From positions 1 to 33,048 of the forward strand of contig CACYIC010000014.1 of the NCBI GenBank assembly GCA_902774325.1: DNA of 33,048 bases. The letters are read 5' to 3'. The DNA comes from an uncultured Ruminococcus sp. GTDB lineage: Bacteria > Bacillota > Clostridia > Oscillospirales > Acutalibacteraceae. Every line of letters begins with the position of its first letter. Within the stretch, counting starts at the first letter, position 1. Below, one piece after another: positions 20,675 through 32,949 of the stretch. Position numbers and translations under genes: made by a program. The notes under the pieces are model-generated. The model saw nothing but the letters and a program-made list of their open reading frames with translations, had not been told where the DNA came from and did no database searches.

Positions 20675-21781
20675 ATGAAATTTTCCTGTCTGAGGACCGA
20701 TCTGGTTTCAGCCGTATCAAACGTGTCAAGAGCGGTATCCTCAAAATCAACCATTCCCGCGCTTGAGGGCATTTTGATAAAGGCTTACGGCGACAAGCTC
20801 AATATTTCGGGCTATAATCTTGAGATCGGCATCACCACCGATATAGAGACCTCCGTGATCGAAGAGGGAGAAATAGTTATCAGCGCCAGACTTTTCCTCG
20901 AGATCATCAGGAGACTGCCCGAGGAGATAGTTTTCATTGAAACGGATGAAAGACTGGTCACTTATATAAAATGCGGAAACGCGAATTACAAGATCATGGG
21001 CATGTCCTCTGTGGAATATCCCGACCTACCCTCGTTTGAGCAGACCGATTTTATTACGGTCAACTCAAAGACGCTGCGCGATATGATCCGCCAGACCGTT
21101 TACGCCGTGAGCGACAACAACAGCAAGCCCATCTATACCGGCTCTCTGTTCGAAATAGAAAAATCGGTGCTCAACATCGTAGCGATCGACGGCTACCGCA
21201 TGGCGGTTCGCAGCGAGAACGTCGATTCCGAGAGCGAGACCTCTTTTGTCGTGCCGGGAAAGACCCAGCAGGAGATATTGAAGCTGCTTACAGAGGATGA
21301 CGACGAGGTCAGCATAATCGTGGGTCAGCGCCACATCAATTTCAGGGTCAGGAGCTACAGCGTCATTTCGCGACTGCTCGAGGGAACCTTCCTCGACTAC
21401 AAGTCCTCGATCCCCAAGGGAAGCAGGACGGAGCTTGTGATCTCCACAAGAAAGATGATAGAATCTGTCGAAAGAATGTCCCTGCTCAACAGCGAGAGGA
21501 TGCAGAGCCCCGTCAGGTGCAAATTCAGGGACAACGGTATACATCTTTCCGTAGCCTCGGCGGTCGGCACCGCCAGCGACGATATCGGCGTTGATATCAT
21601 CGGCGACAACGTGGAAATAGGCTTCAACAACCGTTATATGCTCGAGGCTCTCCGCAATACCGATACCGACGAGGTAAAGATGACGCTCAACGGCCCCGTA
21701 TCCCCGATAGTTATCCGTCCCGTTCAGGGAAACAGCTTTATAAGTCTGGTAGTTCCGATGAGGCTGGCGAATGAAAACTGA
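20675..21781 (+). CDS. dnaN: DNA polymerase III beta subunit (sliding clamp)
   Basis: A 368-residue clamp protein that forms a ring and tethers Pol III to DNA. The N-terminus MKFSCLRTDLVSAVSNVSRA then AVSSKSTIPALEGILI, the middle domain with SVEYPDLPSFE, and the C-terminal end VRPVQGNSFISLVVPMRLAN with the conserved PMR(L) tail are all visible. I chose ATG 20675, because it matches the universal N-terminus (MKF...). An in-frame ATG at 20480 would add 65 residues read straight through the proposed origin sequence and is rejected. AAGGAG lies 12 bases upstream, a wide spacing. Its 3' end overlaps yaaA by 11 bases. Confidence 0.97.
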   Translation: MKFSCLRTDLVSAVSNVSRAVSSKSTIPALEGILIKAYGDKLNISGYNLEIGITTDIETSVIEEGEIVISARLFLEIIRRLPEEIVFIETDERLVTYIKCGNANYKIMGMSSVEYPDLPSFEQTDFITVNSKTLRDMIRQTVYAVSDNNSKPIYTGSLFEIEKSVLNIVAIDGYRMAVRSENVDSESETSFVVPGKTQQEILKLLTEDDDEVSIIVGQRHINFRVRSYSVISRLLEGTFLDYKSSIPKGSRTELVISTRKMIESVERMSLLNSERMQSPVRCKFRDNGIHLSVASAVGTASDDIGVDIIGDNVEIGFNNRYMLEALRNTDTDEVKMTLNGPVSPIVIRPVQGNSFISLVVPMRLANEN

Positions 21782-21995
21782 TATTATCAAGATAGATACC
21801 GAATTTATCCGGCTTCAGGATATTTTGAAGCTCAGCGGTCTGGCGTCCACGGGAGGAATGGCAAAGGTGCTCATCCAAAACGGAGAGGTCAGCGTTAACG
21901 GCGAGATCTGCGAGATGAGAGGAAAAAAGCTCAGAAACGGCGACAGCGTCCGCTTCGGTGACAATACGCTGATCGTTGAAGCGGAAAAAGCATGA
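21771..21995 (+). CDS. yaaA: S4-domain RNA-binding protein YaaA (RlbA)
   Basis: A 74-residue S4-domain protein. FIRLQDILKLSGLASTGGMAK carries the alpha-L RNA-binding fold and is followed by LIQNGEVSVNGEICEMRGKKLRNGD. The protein between dnaN and recF in Firmicutes is this small S4 protein, thought to act in ribosome biogenesis. The start overlaps dnaN by 11 bases and the stop overlaps recF by 4 (ATGA), so translation is coupled. Confidence 0.93.
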   Translation: MKTDIIKIDTEFIRLQDILKLSGLASTGGMAKVLIQNGEVSVNGEICEMRGKKLRNGDSVRFGDNTLIVEAEKA

Positions 21996-23104
21996 GAGTT
22001 GAAAAATTAAGCTTTCTGAATTTCAGAAATCTTGACAACTGTACGATCGAGCCCTGCGGCGGAGTGAATATGATCTACGGAAGAAACGCGCAGGGAAAGA
22101 CAAATATCCTCGAGGCGATATGGCTTTTCTGCGGCGGTCATTCCTTCCGCTCCTCCGGGATCCGCGACATGATAAATTTTGAAAAGAGCTTTTCGAGGCT
22201 CGACTGCGTTTTCTTCGGTCAGGACAGGGAGCAGACGGCGACAATAAACCTCGCTTCGGGAAAAAAGACCGTAACCGTGAACGGAGTTGAAAAAAAGACC
22301 TCCTCGGCTCTTATCGAAAAATTCTGCGCGGTGGTATTCTCACCGGAGAATCTCAGCTTCATCAAGCGGGGACCCGGCGAAAGAAGAAATTTTCTCGACA
22401 GCGCCCTCTGCCGTGAAAAGCTCAGGAACGCCGTCCTGCTTTCAAACTACAACAAGCTGATAGCGCAGCGCAACGCGCTGCTCAAGGATATCGCGGTAAA
22501 GCCCGTTCTCAGGGATACGATAGATATCTGGGACTCTCAGATCATAGCCTCGGGCTCGCGCCTGATCAGAGAAAGGCTAGAATATGTCAGGATGATAGGC
22601 GAGAGGGCGGAGATCTACCACAAGGGGATATCCCGCGAAAGGGAGAGCCTCAGCCTCAGATATATCAGCAGCGTAGGCGCTGAATACGGCGACTCTCTCG
22701 GCGAAATCGAGGAAAAATTCGCGGAGAGATTCAGAAAAAACAGAAAAAACGAGTTGGCGTGCGGAGTGACCCTTACTGGTCCACACCGCGACGATATAGA
22801 TATTCTGATCAACAACAGATCGGCGCGCCAGTTTGCCTCTCAGGGGCAGCAGCGCAGCGCGATACTTTCACTGAAGCTCGCGGAGGCGGGAGTGCTCCGC
22901 GACAGGATGGGAGAGGATCCGGTCATCCTGCTCGACGACGTGCTTTCGGAGCTAGACAGCGAGCGGCAGGATTTTCTCCTCAACGAGCTTGAAAACTGCC
23001 AGGTATTTATAACCTGCTGCGAGAAGTCGAATAAGGAACAGCTAAAGAGCGGCAGGATATTTCTTGTCAGCTCGGGAAAGATCAGCAGGGAAGAGGCGGA
23101 CTGA
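21992..23104 (+). CDS. recF: DNA replication and repair protein RecF
   Basis: A 370-residue SMC-like ATPase that helps load RecA at gaps. It shows the start MRVEKLSFLNFRNLDNCTIEP and Walker A YGRNAQGKTNILEA (about 29-42). FSPENLSFIKRGPGERRNFLD, the ABC-signature-region FASQGQQRSAILSLKLAE and Walker B DPVILLDDVLSELD complete the core. Length is normal. ATG 21992 overlaps the yaaA stop. Confidence 0.97.
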   Translation: MRVEKLSFLNFRNLDNCTIEPCGGVNMIYGRNAQGKTNILEAIWLFCGGHSFRSSGIRDMINFEKSFSRLDCVFFGQDREQTATINLASGKKTVTVNGVEKKTSSALIEKFCAVVFSPENLSFIKRGPGERRNFLDSALCREKLRNAVLLSNYNKLIAQRNALLKDIAVKPVLRDTIDIWDSQIIASGSRLIRERLEYVRMIGERAEIYHKGISRERESLSLRYISSVGAEYGDSLGEIEEKFAERFRKNRKNELACGVTLTGPHRDDIDILINNRSARQFASQGQQRSAILSLKLAEAGVLRDRMGEDPVILLDDVLSELDSERQDFLLNELENCQVFITCCEKSNKEQLKSGRIFLVSSGKISREEAD

Positions 23105-23106
23105 GG

Positions 23107-23355
23107 ATGTATCTTCATTTGGGAAACGAGGTCGTCATACAGACCGAGAGCATAATAGCGATGTTCGACATCGACGCCTGCACGGTTTCAAAAAAGACCC
23201 GCGATTTTCTGGCGCGGGCGCAAAAAAACGGCGAGGTGATCAACGTCACCTACGAGCTTCCTAAAAGCTTTATTATTTGTGAAAGAGAGGGAAAAAGAGT
23301 TGTTTATATCTCACAGCTCTCTACCAAAACTCTTTCGGGAAGAAAAATCGTCTGA
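23107..23355 (+). CDS. remB: RemB/YaaB-type regulatory protein (DUF370)
   Basis: An 82-residue protein of the DUF370 group. MYLHLGNEVVIQTESIIAMFDIDACTVSKKTRDFL matches the extracellular-matrix regulator RemB (YaaB) that lies between recF and gyrB in Bacillus. Its relative RemA is a DNA-binding activator of matrix genes; RemB's own role is less clear. It starts 2 bases after the recF stop codon. Confidence 0.92.
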   Translation: MYLHLGNEVVIQTESIIAMFDIDACTVSKKTRDFLARAQKNGEVINVTYELPKSFIICEREGKRVVYISQLSTKTLSGRKIV

Positions 23356-23370
23356 TACAGAGGTAATTTT

Positions 23371-24138
23371 ATGAGTAAGATAAACAAGTGCCCGTACTGC
23401 GGAAAGCGTATTTCCTACGCGGCGACATTTTCAAGCAGAAGAAAGGCGGAATATGTTTGTCCGCGCTGCGAGAAGGAGAGCCGGGTAGTGATCAATAAGG
23501 CGGTGATCCCGGTTTTCATAGCCTTCGCCGTATTGTCCGTCGCTATAATGGCGCTCTGGATATTTTTCGGTCTCGCGGGAAATCTGCTGGGCATAGTGCC
23601 GGTGGCGGCGCCGCTGATAATTTTTGTTTTGATATCTCCGAAGTTTGTGAGGTTCGAGCCTCTCAAAAAATATAAAAAATCAATGGAGGCAAAAAAGGCG
23701 GGCATCGTCTATTCGGACAATCTTATGATCTCGGAGATGGACGACGATCTGGGCTCGGGAGTCTCCGATAATTCGGGTCAGTTTCAGATCAACAGCGAGC
23801 TGTTCAATCAGATCAGGGCTGAGAGAAACGCCTCCCGCACCTTTGAAAGCGGCAACAACGAGCTGAAATCCACTTCAGATGAGCTCAAGGAAGAGGAAGG
23901 CGCGGAAATACCCGAGAGCAGAAGCAAATATGTACATCTGATAGACGACGTCAGAGAGCGCCATTCGGGCAGCTCGGCGCCGCTTAAAAAGCTCCATTCC
24001 GATACCGGCCGTTCCGCTCGAGCGCGGCATTATATCGAGCCGGTCGAGGAAGCTCCGGTATACGATCCCGAGGAGGATGACGTCAAGGAATACAAGCGTT
24101 CCGACGGAAACAAATACTCGGCGAACAGAAGGTTTTAA
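23371..24138 (+). CDS. Zinc-ribbon membrane protein with long charged tail, unknown function
   Basis: A 255-residue protein I cannot assign. Residues 7-33 form a zinc ribbon: CPYC (7-10) and CPRC (30-33), typical of small metal-binding N-termini. Two adjacent membrane segments follow (about 45-68 and 71-89). The remainder (about 95-255) is hydrophilic, rich in Glu, Asp, Ser and Arg, probably disordered, with acidic patches (KEEEGAEIPE; DPEEDDVKEY). If the ribbon is cytoplasmic, so is the tail. GAGGTAATTTT precedes ATG 23371. It lies between remB and gyrB, where Bacillus has no equivalent that I know, and ends 5 bases before another zinc-ribbon membrane gene, suggesting a pair that works together. 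Confidence 0.8.
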   Translation: MSKINKCPYCGKRISYAATFSSRRKAEYVCPRCEKESRVVINKAVIPVFIAFAVLSVAIMALWIFFGLAGNLLGIVPVAAPLIIFVLISPKFVRFEPLKKYKKSMEAKKAGIVYSDNLMISEMDDDLGSGVSDNSGQFQINSELFNQIRAERNASRTFESGNNELKSTSDELKEEEGAEIPESRSKYVHLIDDVRERHSGSSAPLKKLHSDTGRSARARHYIEPVEEAPVYDPEEDDVKEYKRSDGNKYSANRRF

Positions 24139-24143
24139 GCTTT

Positions 24144-24455
24144 ATGAGATTCTTGAAAAGATTCCTTCCTAAGCTTCCGACCTGTCCTTACTGCGGAACG
24201 ATCTACCGCTACGGGGATGTGGCGGGCAGGCTTGCCAAGAGAGGGGAAAGCTGTTATCACTGCGGCGGGAAATTTCGCGTCGTGAGGGTGAAGCTTCTCT
24301 TTCTTCTGATCGAGCTGCTGATAATCGGAGTAGCCGCTGATATGGCGGCGATGCTCATAGTGACCTCCGTTGCCGCTCTGTTCATAATAAATATCGTTTT
24401 GGCGGCGGCGGGGCTGATAATGATCCCTTTTTATATTGAATATGTTAAGAGGTAA
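24144..24455 (+). CDS. Small zinc-ribbon membrane protein, unknown function
   Basis: A 103-residue protein with CPYC (14-17) and CYHC (37-40), a 20-residue-spaced pair similar to the cxxc_20_cxxc family, followed by two or three membrane segments (about 50-66 and 68-98). It shares the N-terminal ribbon/membrane layout of the preceding gene and likely arose from a common module. Its stop TAA is immediately followed by the gyrB ATG, so it is in the replication operon. Function unknown. Confidence 0.8.
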   Translation: MRFLKRFLPKLPTCPYCGTIYRYGDVAGRLAKRGESCYHCGGKFRVVRVKLLFLLIELLIIGVAADMAAMLIVTSVAALFIINIVLAAAGLIMIPFYIEYVKR

Positions 24456-26474
<2,019 letters not shown>

Positions 26475-26486
26475 AGGAGTGAGGTC

Positions 26487-26918
26487 ATGCATTCAAGAAG
26501 CTATATAACGGTTCGCTACGCGGAAACCGACAGAATGGGGATAGCCCATCACGCAAACTACCCGATCTGGTATGAGATCGGCAGGACCGATTTTATCAAA
26601 TTATTCGGTATAACCTGCTCGGAGCTTGAGAGCAAGGGCATAATGATGCCCGTCGTAAACCTCACGAGCCGCTATATAAAGCCCGCGGGCTACGAGGACA
26701 GGCTTGTGGTGCGTACCTGGTGCATCCACGCCAGCGCCGCGAGAATAGAATTCTCTTACTCCGTAAAAAAATTAAACAGCGACGGAAGCGAGACAGAGCT
26801 TGCCTACGGCAGCACCGAGCACGGCTTTGTGGACTCGGAGACCTTCCGGCCCTGCAATATCAGAAAGCGTATGCCGGAGCTTTTTGAAAAACTGAACGGC
26901 AATGTGAAAGAGATTTAA
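26487..26918 (+). CDS. Acyl-CoA thioesterase, YbgC/FadM hotdog family
   Basis: A 143-residue single hotdog-fold protein. The active-site stretch YAETDRMGIAHHANYPIWYEIGRTDFIK has the conserved Asp (TD) and His-His of the 4-hydroxybenzoyl-CoA/YbgC type, which cleaves acyl-CoA or acyl-carrier thioesters in the cytoplasm. GGAGTGAGGTC precedes ATG 26487, 12 bases past the gyrB stop. It sits inside the gyrB-gyrA operon, separating two genes that are usually adjacent. The physiological substrate is unknown. Confidence 0.88.
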   Translation: MHSRSYITVRYAETDRMGIAHHANYPIWYEIGRTDFIKLFGITCSELESKGIMMPVVNLTSRYIKPAGYEDRLVVRTWCIHASAARIEFSYSVKKLNSDGSETELAYGSTEHGFVDSETFRPCNIRKRMPELFEKLNGNVKEI

Positions 26919-26930
26919 TGAGGTAAAATA

Positions 26931-29444
26931 ATGAGCGAACAGCAAGTGAATGAAAAAAAGATCATAGATGTTGATATTCAAAAGGAGATGCGGCAGAGCT
27001 TCCTCGACTACTCGATGAGCGTAATCGTTTCGCGCGCCCTGCCCGACGTCCGCGACGGACTCAAGCCCGTTCACAGAAGGATCCTCTACACCATGTACGA
27101 CAAGGGACTCGAGCCCTCAAAGCCCTACCACAAGTGCGCCGATACCGTCGGTAATGTGCTCGGCTCCTATCATCCCCACGGCGACGCCTCGGTTTATGAC
27201 GCGATGGTTCGTCTGGCTCAGGATTTCTCGATGCGCTATATGCTGGTAGACGGTCACGGAAACTTCGGCTCCGTCGACGGCGACCCGCCTGCCGCCTACC
27301 GTTACACGGAGGCGAGGATGAGCAAAATCTCCATGGAGATGCTCACCGATATCGAAAAGAATACGGTGGATTTCGCGCCCAACTACGACGACCGCCTCAA
27401 GGAGCCGACGGTGCTTCCCAGCCGCTTCCCAAATCTCCTGGTGAACGGCTCGAGCGGTATAGCGGTCGGCATGGCGACGGAGATACCGCCTCACAATCTC
27501 GGCGAGACTATCGACGCTGTCTGCGCGATGATAGACGACCCCGATATCGAGCTTCCCGAGCTTATGGATTATCTGCCGGGTCCCGATTTTCCGACGGGCG
27601 GCATCATCATGGGCAGGAGCGGCATCCGCGCCGCCTATGCCACCGGACGCGGCAAGATCACCGTCAGAGCGAGAACCGAAATAATCGAAGCCAAGAACGG
27701 CAGATATAAAATCATCGTCAGCGAGCTTCCCTACAAGGTGAACAAGGCGAGGCTCATTGAAAATATAGCGAATCTGGTAAAGGACAAGAGGATCGAGGGT
27801 ATTTCCAATATCGAGGATCACTCCGACCGCAAGGGAATGCACATCGAGATCGACGTAAAGCGCGACGCCTCCGCTCAGATCGTGCTGAACCAGCTCTTTT
27901 CCTATACCCAGATGCAGGTGACCTTCGGCGCAATCATGCTCGCGATAGTCGACGGAGAGCCTAAGATCCTCACTCTCAAGGAAATGCTCAAGTGCTATAT
28001 TGAGTTTCAGGAGGACGTCATCCGCCGCAGAACGGAGTTTGACCTCAAGAAGGCGAAGGACAGGGAGCATATTCTCGAGGGCTTAAAAATCGCTATCGAC
28101 TTCATCGACGAGGTAATAGCGATCATCCGCCGCAGCAAGGATCTTCCCACAGCGAAGGCGGCTCTGATCGAGCGCTTTGACCTCGACGATATCCAGGCTC
28201 AGGCGATAGTCCAGATGCGTCTGGGACAGCTCACAAATATGGAGCGCGCCAAGATCGAGGAGGAGATCGCCGCCTTGCAGGCGAAGATCAGAGAATATCT
28301 CGAAATACTCGCGAGCGACACCCGCAAGCTTGAAATAGTCAAGGAGGAGATCACCGCGATCCGCAACAAATACGCAGACCCGCGCAGAACAGAGATCTGC
28401 ACGGTCAGCGGCGAGGTCGATATCGAGGATCTTATCCCGCAGGAGGAGTGCGTGCTGACCCTCACCAGGTTCGGATATGTCAAGCGCCTCGCCGTCGATA
28501 CCTATAAGATCCAGCGCAGAGGCGGCAGAGGTATCTCGGGAATGTCCCGCCGTGAGGAGGACGTCGCGACCGAGATGTTCATTATCAATTCGCACGACTA
28601 CGTTCTGTTCTTCACCGACAGGGGAAGGGTCTACCGCCTGAAATGCTACGAGGTCCCCGAGGGCAGCAGACAGTCGAAGGGCATTAATATCGCCAATCTC
28701 CTGCCGATAACTCCTGACGAAAAGGTGACCTCGATGATCCGCGTCCATGAGTTCGACGAGGAAAAATACCTTATCATGGTTACCAGAAAGGGTATAATCA
28801 AGAGGATAGCGCTCAACGCCTACAACACCTCTCGCAAGGGCGGACTGATAGCTCTCGATCTCAACGAGGGCGACGAGCTCGCCTGGGTCAGAATGACCGA
28901 CGGCAGCGCGAACGTTATCGTAGCGACCCGCATGGGCATGGCTATCCGCTTCAAGGAGACCGACGTCCGCGAGATGGGCAGACAGGCGCGCGGAGTAAAG
29001 GCTATCACCCTCAGGGATGACGACGAGGTCATCGGAATGAGCGTAGTGCGCGAGGGCGGTTACGTCCTCACCGTCAGCGAGACGGGATACGGCAGACTTT
29101 CATCTCCGGAGGATTACCGCATCCAGAGCAGGGGAGGAAAGGGTCTTACAAACTACCATGTCGGAAAATACGGCGAGGTCGCCGCGATCAAGGTCGTAGA
29201 CCTCGACGACGACGTTATCATGATCTCGCAGGACGGCATCATCATCAGGATCGCCGCCGAGTCGATCAGACTTTGCTCGCGTCCCTCAAAGGGCGTTACC
29301 GTGATGAAAACTCAGCAGGGCGACAAGGTAGTGACCGTTGCGAGAGCACCTCACGAGAATGAGGAGAGCGGCGAGGCTGAGGAAGGCGAGGAAATCGCCG
29401 ACGGCAGCTCAGCTGTCTTTGACGACGAGGACGCCGACGAGTAG
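26931..29444 (+). CDS. gyrA: DNA gyrase subunit A
   Basis: An 837-residue breakage-reunion subunit. The winged-helix domain includes [36 protein letters not shown] and the catalytic Tyr125 in YRYTEARM. The tower and coiled coil cover about 360-490. The C-terminal beta-pinwheel carries the GyrA-box QRRGGRG near residue 530, which marks gyrase rather than topoisomerase IV. The tail is very acidic ([15 protein letters not shown]). The quinolone-region residue equal to E. coli Ser83 is Ala86, with Ser87 next and Asp90 kept. GAGG lies 7 bases before ATG 26931. Confidence 0.98.
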   Translation: MSEQQVNEKKIIDVDIQKEMRQSFLDYSMSVIVSRALPDVRDGLKPVHRRILYTMYDKGLEPSKPYHKCADTVGNVLGSYHPHGDASVYDAMVRLAQDFSMRYMLVDGHGNFGSVDGDPPAAYRYTEARMSKISMEMLTDIEKNTVDFAPNYDDRLKEPTVLPSRFPNLLVNGSSGIAVGMATEIPPHNLGETIDAVCAMIDDPDIELPELMDYLPGPDFPTGGIIMGRSGIRAAYATGRGKITVRARTEIIEAKNGRYKIIVSELPYKVNKARLIENIANLVKDKRIEGISNIEDHSDRKGMHIEIDVKRDASAQIVLNQLFSYTQMQVTFGAIMLAIVDGEPKILTLKEMLKCYIEFQEDVIRRRTEFDLKKAKDREHILEGLKIAIDFIDEVIAIIRRSKDLPTAKAALIERFDLDDIQAQAIVQMRLGQLTNMERAKIEEEIAALQAKIREYLEILASDTRKLEIVKEEITAIRNKYADPRRTEICTVSGEVDIEDLIPQEECVLTLTRFGYVKRLAVDTYKIQRRGGRGISGMSRREEDVATEMFIINSHDYVLFFTDRGRVYRLKCYEVPEGSRQSKGINIANLLPITPDEKVTSMIRVHEFDEEKYLIMVTRKGIIKRIALNAYNTSRKGGLIALDLNEGDELAWVRMTDGSANVIVATRMGMAIRFKETDVREMGRQARGVKAITLRDDDEVIGMSVVREGGYVLTVSETGYGRLSSPEDYRIQSRGGKGLTNYHVGKYGEVAAIKVVDLDDDVIMISQDGIIIRIAAESIRLCSRPSKGVTVMKTQQGDKVVTVARAPHENEESGEAEEGEEIADGSSAVFDDEDADE

Positions 29445-29530
29445 TTAAGTAATCACCGATCAATTAAGAATAATAAGACGAAGTAATATTTAAAAAATAA
29501 TTATTTAAAAAATATCCGCTAAAAAATAAT

Positions 29531-29567
29531 CGACCGGCTGAAACAATAGCGTAAGCCGGTCGGTTTT
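29531..29567 (+). terminator. Terminator of the replication/gyrase operon
   Basis: CGACCGGCT (29531-29539) and AGCCGGTCG (29554-29562) form a 9-bp stem, followed by GTTTTG. It lies about 90 bases past gyrA and only 20 bases before the lipoprotein start codon, so it may also regulate the latter. Confidence 0.75.
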
Positions 29568-29587
29568 GTATGGACGGGAGGCTGAAG

Positions 29588-30316
29588 ATGAAAAAAGCAA
29601 CAAGGGCGGCGGCTCTGCTGCTCGCGGTATGCGCGATGATATTTTGCACCGCCTGCGGAGACGGCGGGATAAAGCTGGATATAAAATCGCCCGTGAATCC
29701 CGCCTCGATCGACGAGGTCGATCCCGACTACGAGGACGCGGCGATCCAGCCAAGTACAAACGTGAACGGAATGCGCTTCAATCTCACTCCTTATGAGTTT
29801 ACCGTGCGCTACAACACAATAAAGCGGGTCCTCGGTGAAAACGACCTTATCATGTCCGGCAACTGGCGGGTCAACGGAAAGTCGACCGTAGACAACAACG
29901 GCGTGAGTATCCAGTATCTCTACTACGACGACAAAAACGTAAATTTCACCGCCACCGTGGAAACCGATACGGGAAAGCTCGTAAATATAGGGATAGGCAC
30001 CACTACAAGCCATTTTATGACCCAGAACGACGATGACGAAAACAACTCCGACAAGGTGCTGCGAAAGGCGGCTATGATGGCTCAGGCGGCGTGCCGCTTT
30101 GAGGACGACAGCCTCGACCTGCTGCAGAACATTTTTTACCGCACCACCACCGAGGCGAACAACGCCCTCTGGTTCAAGGGCTTTATGTTCACGCTCAGCA
30201 CCCGCCAAAATAAGGAGGACAGCAAGAACAATATACTCCTGTTCAGGGTGTTCCCAATCTCTGACGAGCTGAAAAACGAGTGGAAGCCCGTCGAGTACGA
30301 GGCGGGGAGCAGATAA
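29588..30316 (+). CDS. Lipoprotein of unknown function
   Basis: A 242-residue predicted lipoprotein. MKKATRAAALLLAVCAMIFC is followed by TAC with Cys23 as the lipid-modified residue. The mature part has no motif I recognise; it contains MRFNLTPYEFTVRYNTI and a middle stretch with many Asn, Asp and Thr. GGAGG lies 6 bases before ATG 29588; a more upstream ATG (29570) overlaps that site. It comes directly after the gyrA operon terminator and no clear promoter of its own is visible, so expression may depend on read-through. Confidence 0.78.
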   Translation: MKKATRAAALLLAVCAMIFCTACGDGGIKLDIKSPVNPASIDEVDPDYEDAAIQPSTNVNGMRFNLTPYEFTVRYNTIKRVLGENDLIMSGNWRVNGKSTVDNNGVSIQYLYYDDKNVNFTATVETDTGKLVNIGIGTTTSHFMTQNDDDENNSDKVLRKAAMMAQAACRFEDDSLDLLQNIFYRTTTEANNALWFKGFMFTLSTRQNKEDSKNNILLFRVFPISDELKNEWKPVEYEAGSR

Positions 30317-30365
30317 GCAAAACTGAAATGAATAATCAAGGATATCTTTATTGTATTTAAAGTTT

Positions 30366-30401
30366 CGCAAAAAAACTCGCTTCCCGTTTTGAGAAGCGAG
30401 T
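30366..30401 (-). terminator. Terminator of the minus-strand lipoprotein gene
   Basis: ACTCGCTTC (30375-30383) and GAAGCGAGT (30393-30401) form a 9-bp stem; on the minus strand it is followed by TTTTTTTGCG. On the plus strand the T tail is poor, so it serves mainly the minus-strand gene and only weakly the converging lipoprotein gene. Confidence 0.82.
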
Positions 30402-30425
30402 CAAATTATGCGTTATTATAAAAAA

Positions 30426-31217
30426 TCAAACCAATTCGTCTGTTGAGATCCTTGAATAGGTGTAGCCGTCGTAGGTGAGCTTGTCATCCTCGATTTTGTA
30501 ATCCCGCTCATCGGTGATCTCCTCGGTCATGATGTAGGTCGAGGTGAGCTTGCCCTTTTCGGCGGAATAGGTGTAGAAGGTAAAGCTCAGACCCTCCTGA
30601 GAGTCGTACATGATACCGCTCTCGTCAAAATAAAGGTATCCCTGGCTGCCGTCCTTCCACGCGCCCAGAAGCTTTTCGTCGATTTTGGCGTCCGTTTTCG
30701 GCATCGGGATATAGTCGTAGGAAACAAGCTTCATCATGGTGGTGGTTTCGCCGCTTTCGGTATTGGTGAGAACCACGCTCATGCCGTCGTCGGAAAACTT
30801 ATAGCTGTAGTTGCCGTTGAGACCGAAGGTCATCCTCGCGGAGAGAACGTCGTCCTTGAGCGAATAGGTCGCGATGTAGCCGCTTGTGCCGCAGATCAGA
30901 TAGGCGAATTTTGATTCGCCGTCAAACTGATAAACAAAGCTTCCCAGCTTGCTGCCCGCACCCTCGGTGATTTTCCAGGAGCCCGCGAATTTGTCGCCCT
31001 CGTAATTGATCTTGTGCAGTGAGGCAAGGTCGGAAAACTCCTGAACGTCAAAAATCTCGGACGGAGACTGAGTTTCCTCGACAGCTGTCGCTTCGACCTC
31101 GTCGGGTGTCGCGGTATTTCCGCCGTTGTTTTCCTTGCCGTCGCTGCCGCAGCCCGAAAGAGCGGCGCAGGAGAAGGCGATGACTGCGCATAATAACAGA
31201 GCAAAAAATCTTTTCAT
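30426..31217 (-). CDS. Lipoprotein of unknown function, head-on to replication
   Basis: A 263-residue predicted lipoprotein. MKRFFALLLCAVIAFSCAAL is followed by SGC with Cys23, then an acidic low-complexity linker (GKENNGGNTATPDEVEATAVEE). The mature part has two similar-looking beta-rich blocks containing AGSWKITEG and LLGAWKDGSQGYLYFDESG, reminiscent of repeated lipocalin-like or copy-number-control lipoprotein units. The start is ATG 31217, with GAGG upstream; an earlier ATG at 31277 overlaps the -35. It is the only gene in the window transcribed against the direction of replication. The signal peptide resembles that of the gene at 391-915. Confidence 0.8.
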   Translation of the reverse strand: MKRFFALLLCAVIAFSCAALSGCGSDGKENNGGNTATPDEVEATAVEETQSPSEIFDVQEFSDLASLHKINYEGDKFAGSWKITEGAGSKLGSFVYQFDGESKFAYLICGTSGYIATYSLKDDVLSARMTFGLNGNYSYKFSDDGMSVVLTNTESGETTTMMKLVSYDYIPMPKTDAKIDEKLLGAWKDGSQGYLYFDESGIMYDSQEGLSFTFYTYSAEKGKLTSTYIMTEEITDERDYKIEDDKLTYDGYTYSRISTDELV

Positions 31218-31248
31218 AATAAAATACCTCGCCAAATTTGGTATTATA

Positions 31249-31277
31249 ATTTTATAGCGGAAAGGTAAAAAAGTCAA
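31249..31277 (-). promoter_or_regulatory. Promoter of the minus-strand lipoprotein gene
   Basis: TTGACT (31272-31277) and TAAAAT (31249-31254) on the minus strand, 17-base spacer; an overlapping TATAAA gives a 15-base spacer and is less likely. Confidence 0.65.
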
Positions 31278-31346
31278 GAAGGATTTGTTTATCTCAAAAC
31301 AATGCCAGAAAACGAAATATAAAGCAGAAAAACCACAAAATTAAGG

Positions 31347-31375
31347 TTGACAACTCCGCTCAATATTGATAAAAT
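31347..31375 (+). promoter_or_regulatory. Promoter of guaB
   Basis: TTGACA (31347-31352) and TAAAAT (31370-31375), 17-base spacer. The leader is about 30 bases, too short for a purine riboswitch. Confidence 0.78.
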
Positions 31376-31395
31376 AAAAGTTAAATTAAAAATGA

Positions 31396-32892
<1,497 letters not shown>

Positions 32893-32912
32893 TCGAATCC
32901 GCAAAATATAAT

Positions 32913-32948
32913 TTCCCGCCGGGGCACAGCGCTCCGGCGGGAATTTTT
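32913..32948 (+). terminator. Terminator of guaB
   Basis: A 10-bp perfect stem TTCCCGCCGG / CCGGCGGGAA (32913-32922 and 32934-32943), extended by three inner pairs, followed by TTTTT. The first base of the group II intron is two bases further on. Confidence 0.9.
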
Positions 32949-32949
32949 C

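Noticed and set aside
27117..28748. Long minus-strand open frames opposite gyrA
   Set aside because: Shadows caused by strong codon bias of gyrA; the products resemble no protein.
29570..29796. Second plus-strand frame overlapping the start of the lipoprotein gene
   Set aside because: Arg-rich out-of-frame product; the lipoprotein frame has a signal peptide, lipobox and ribosome site.
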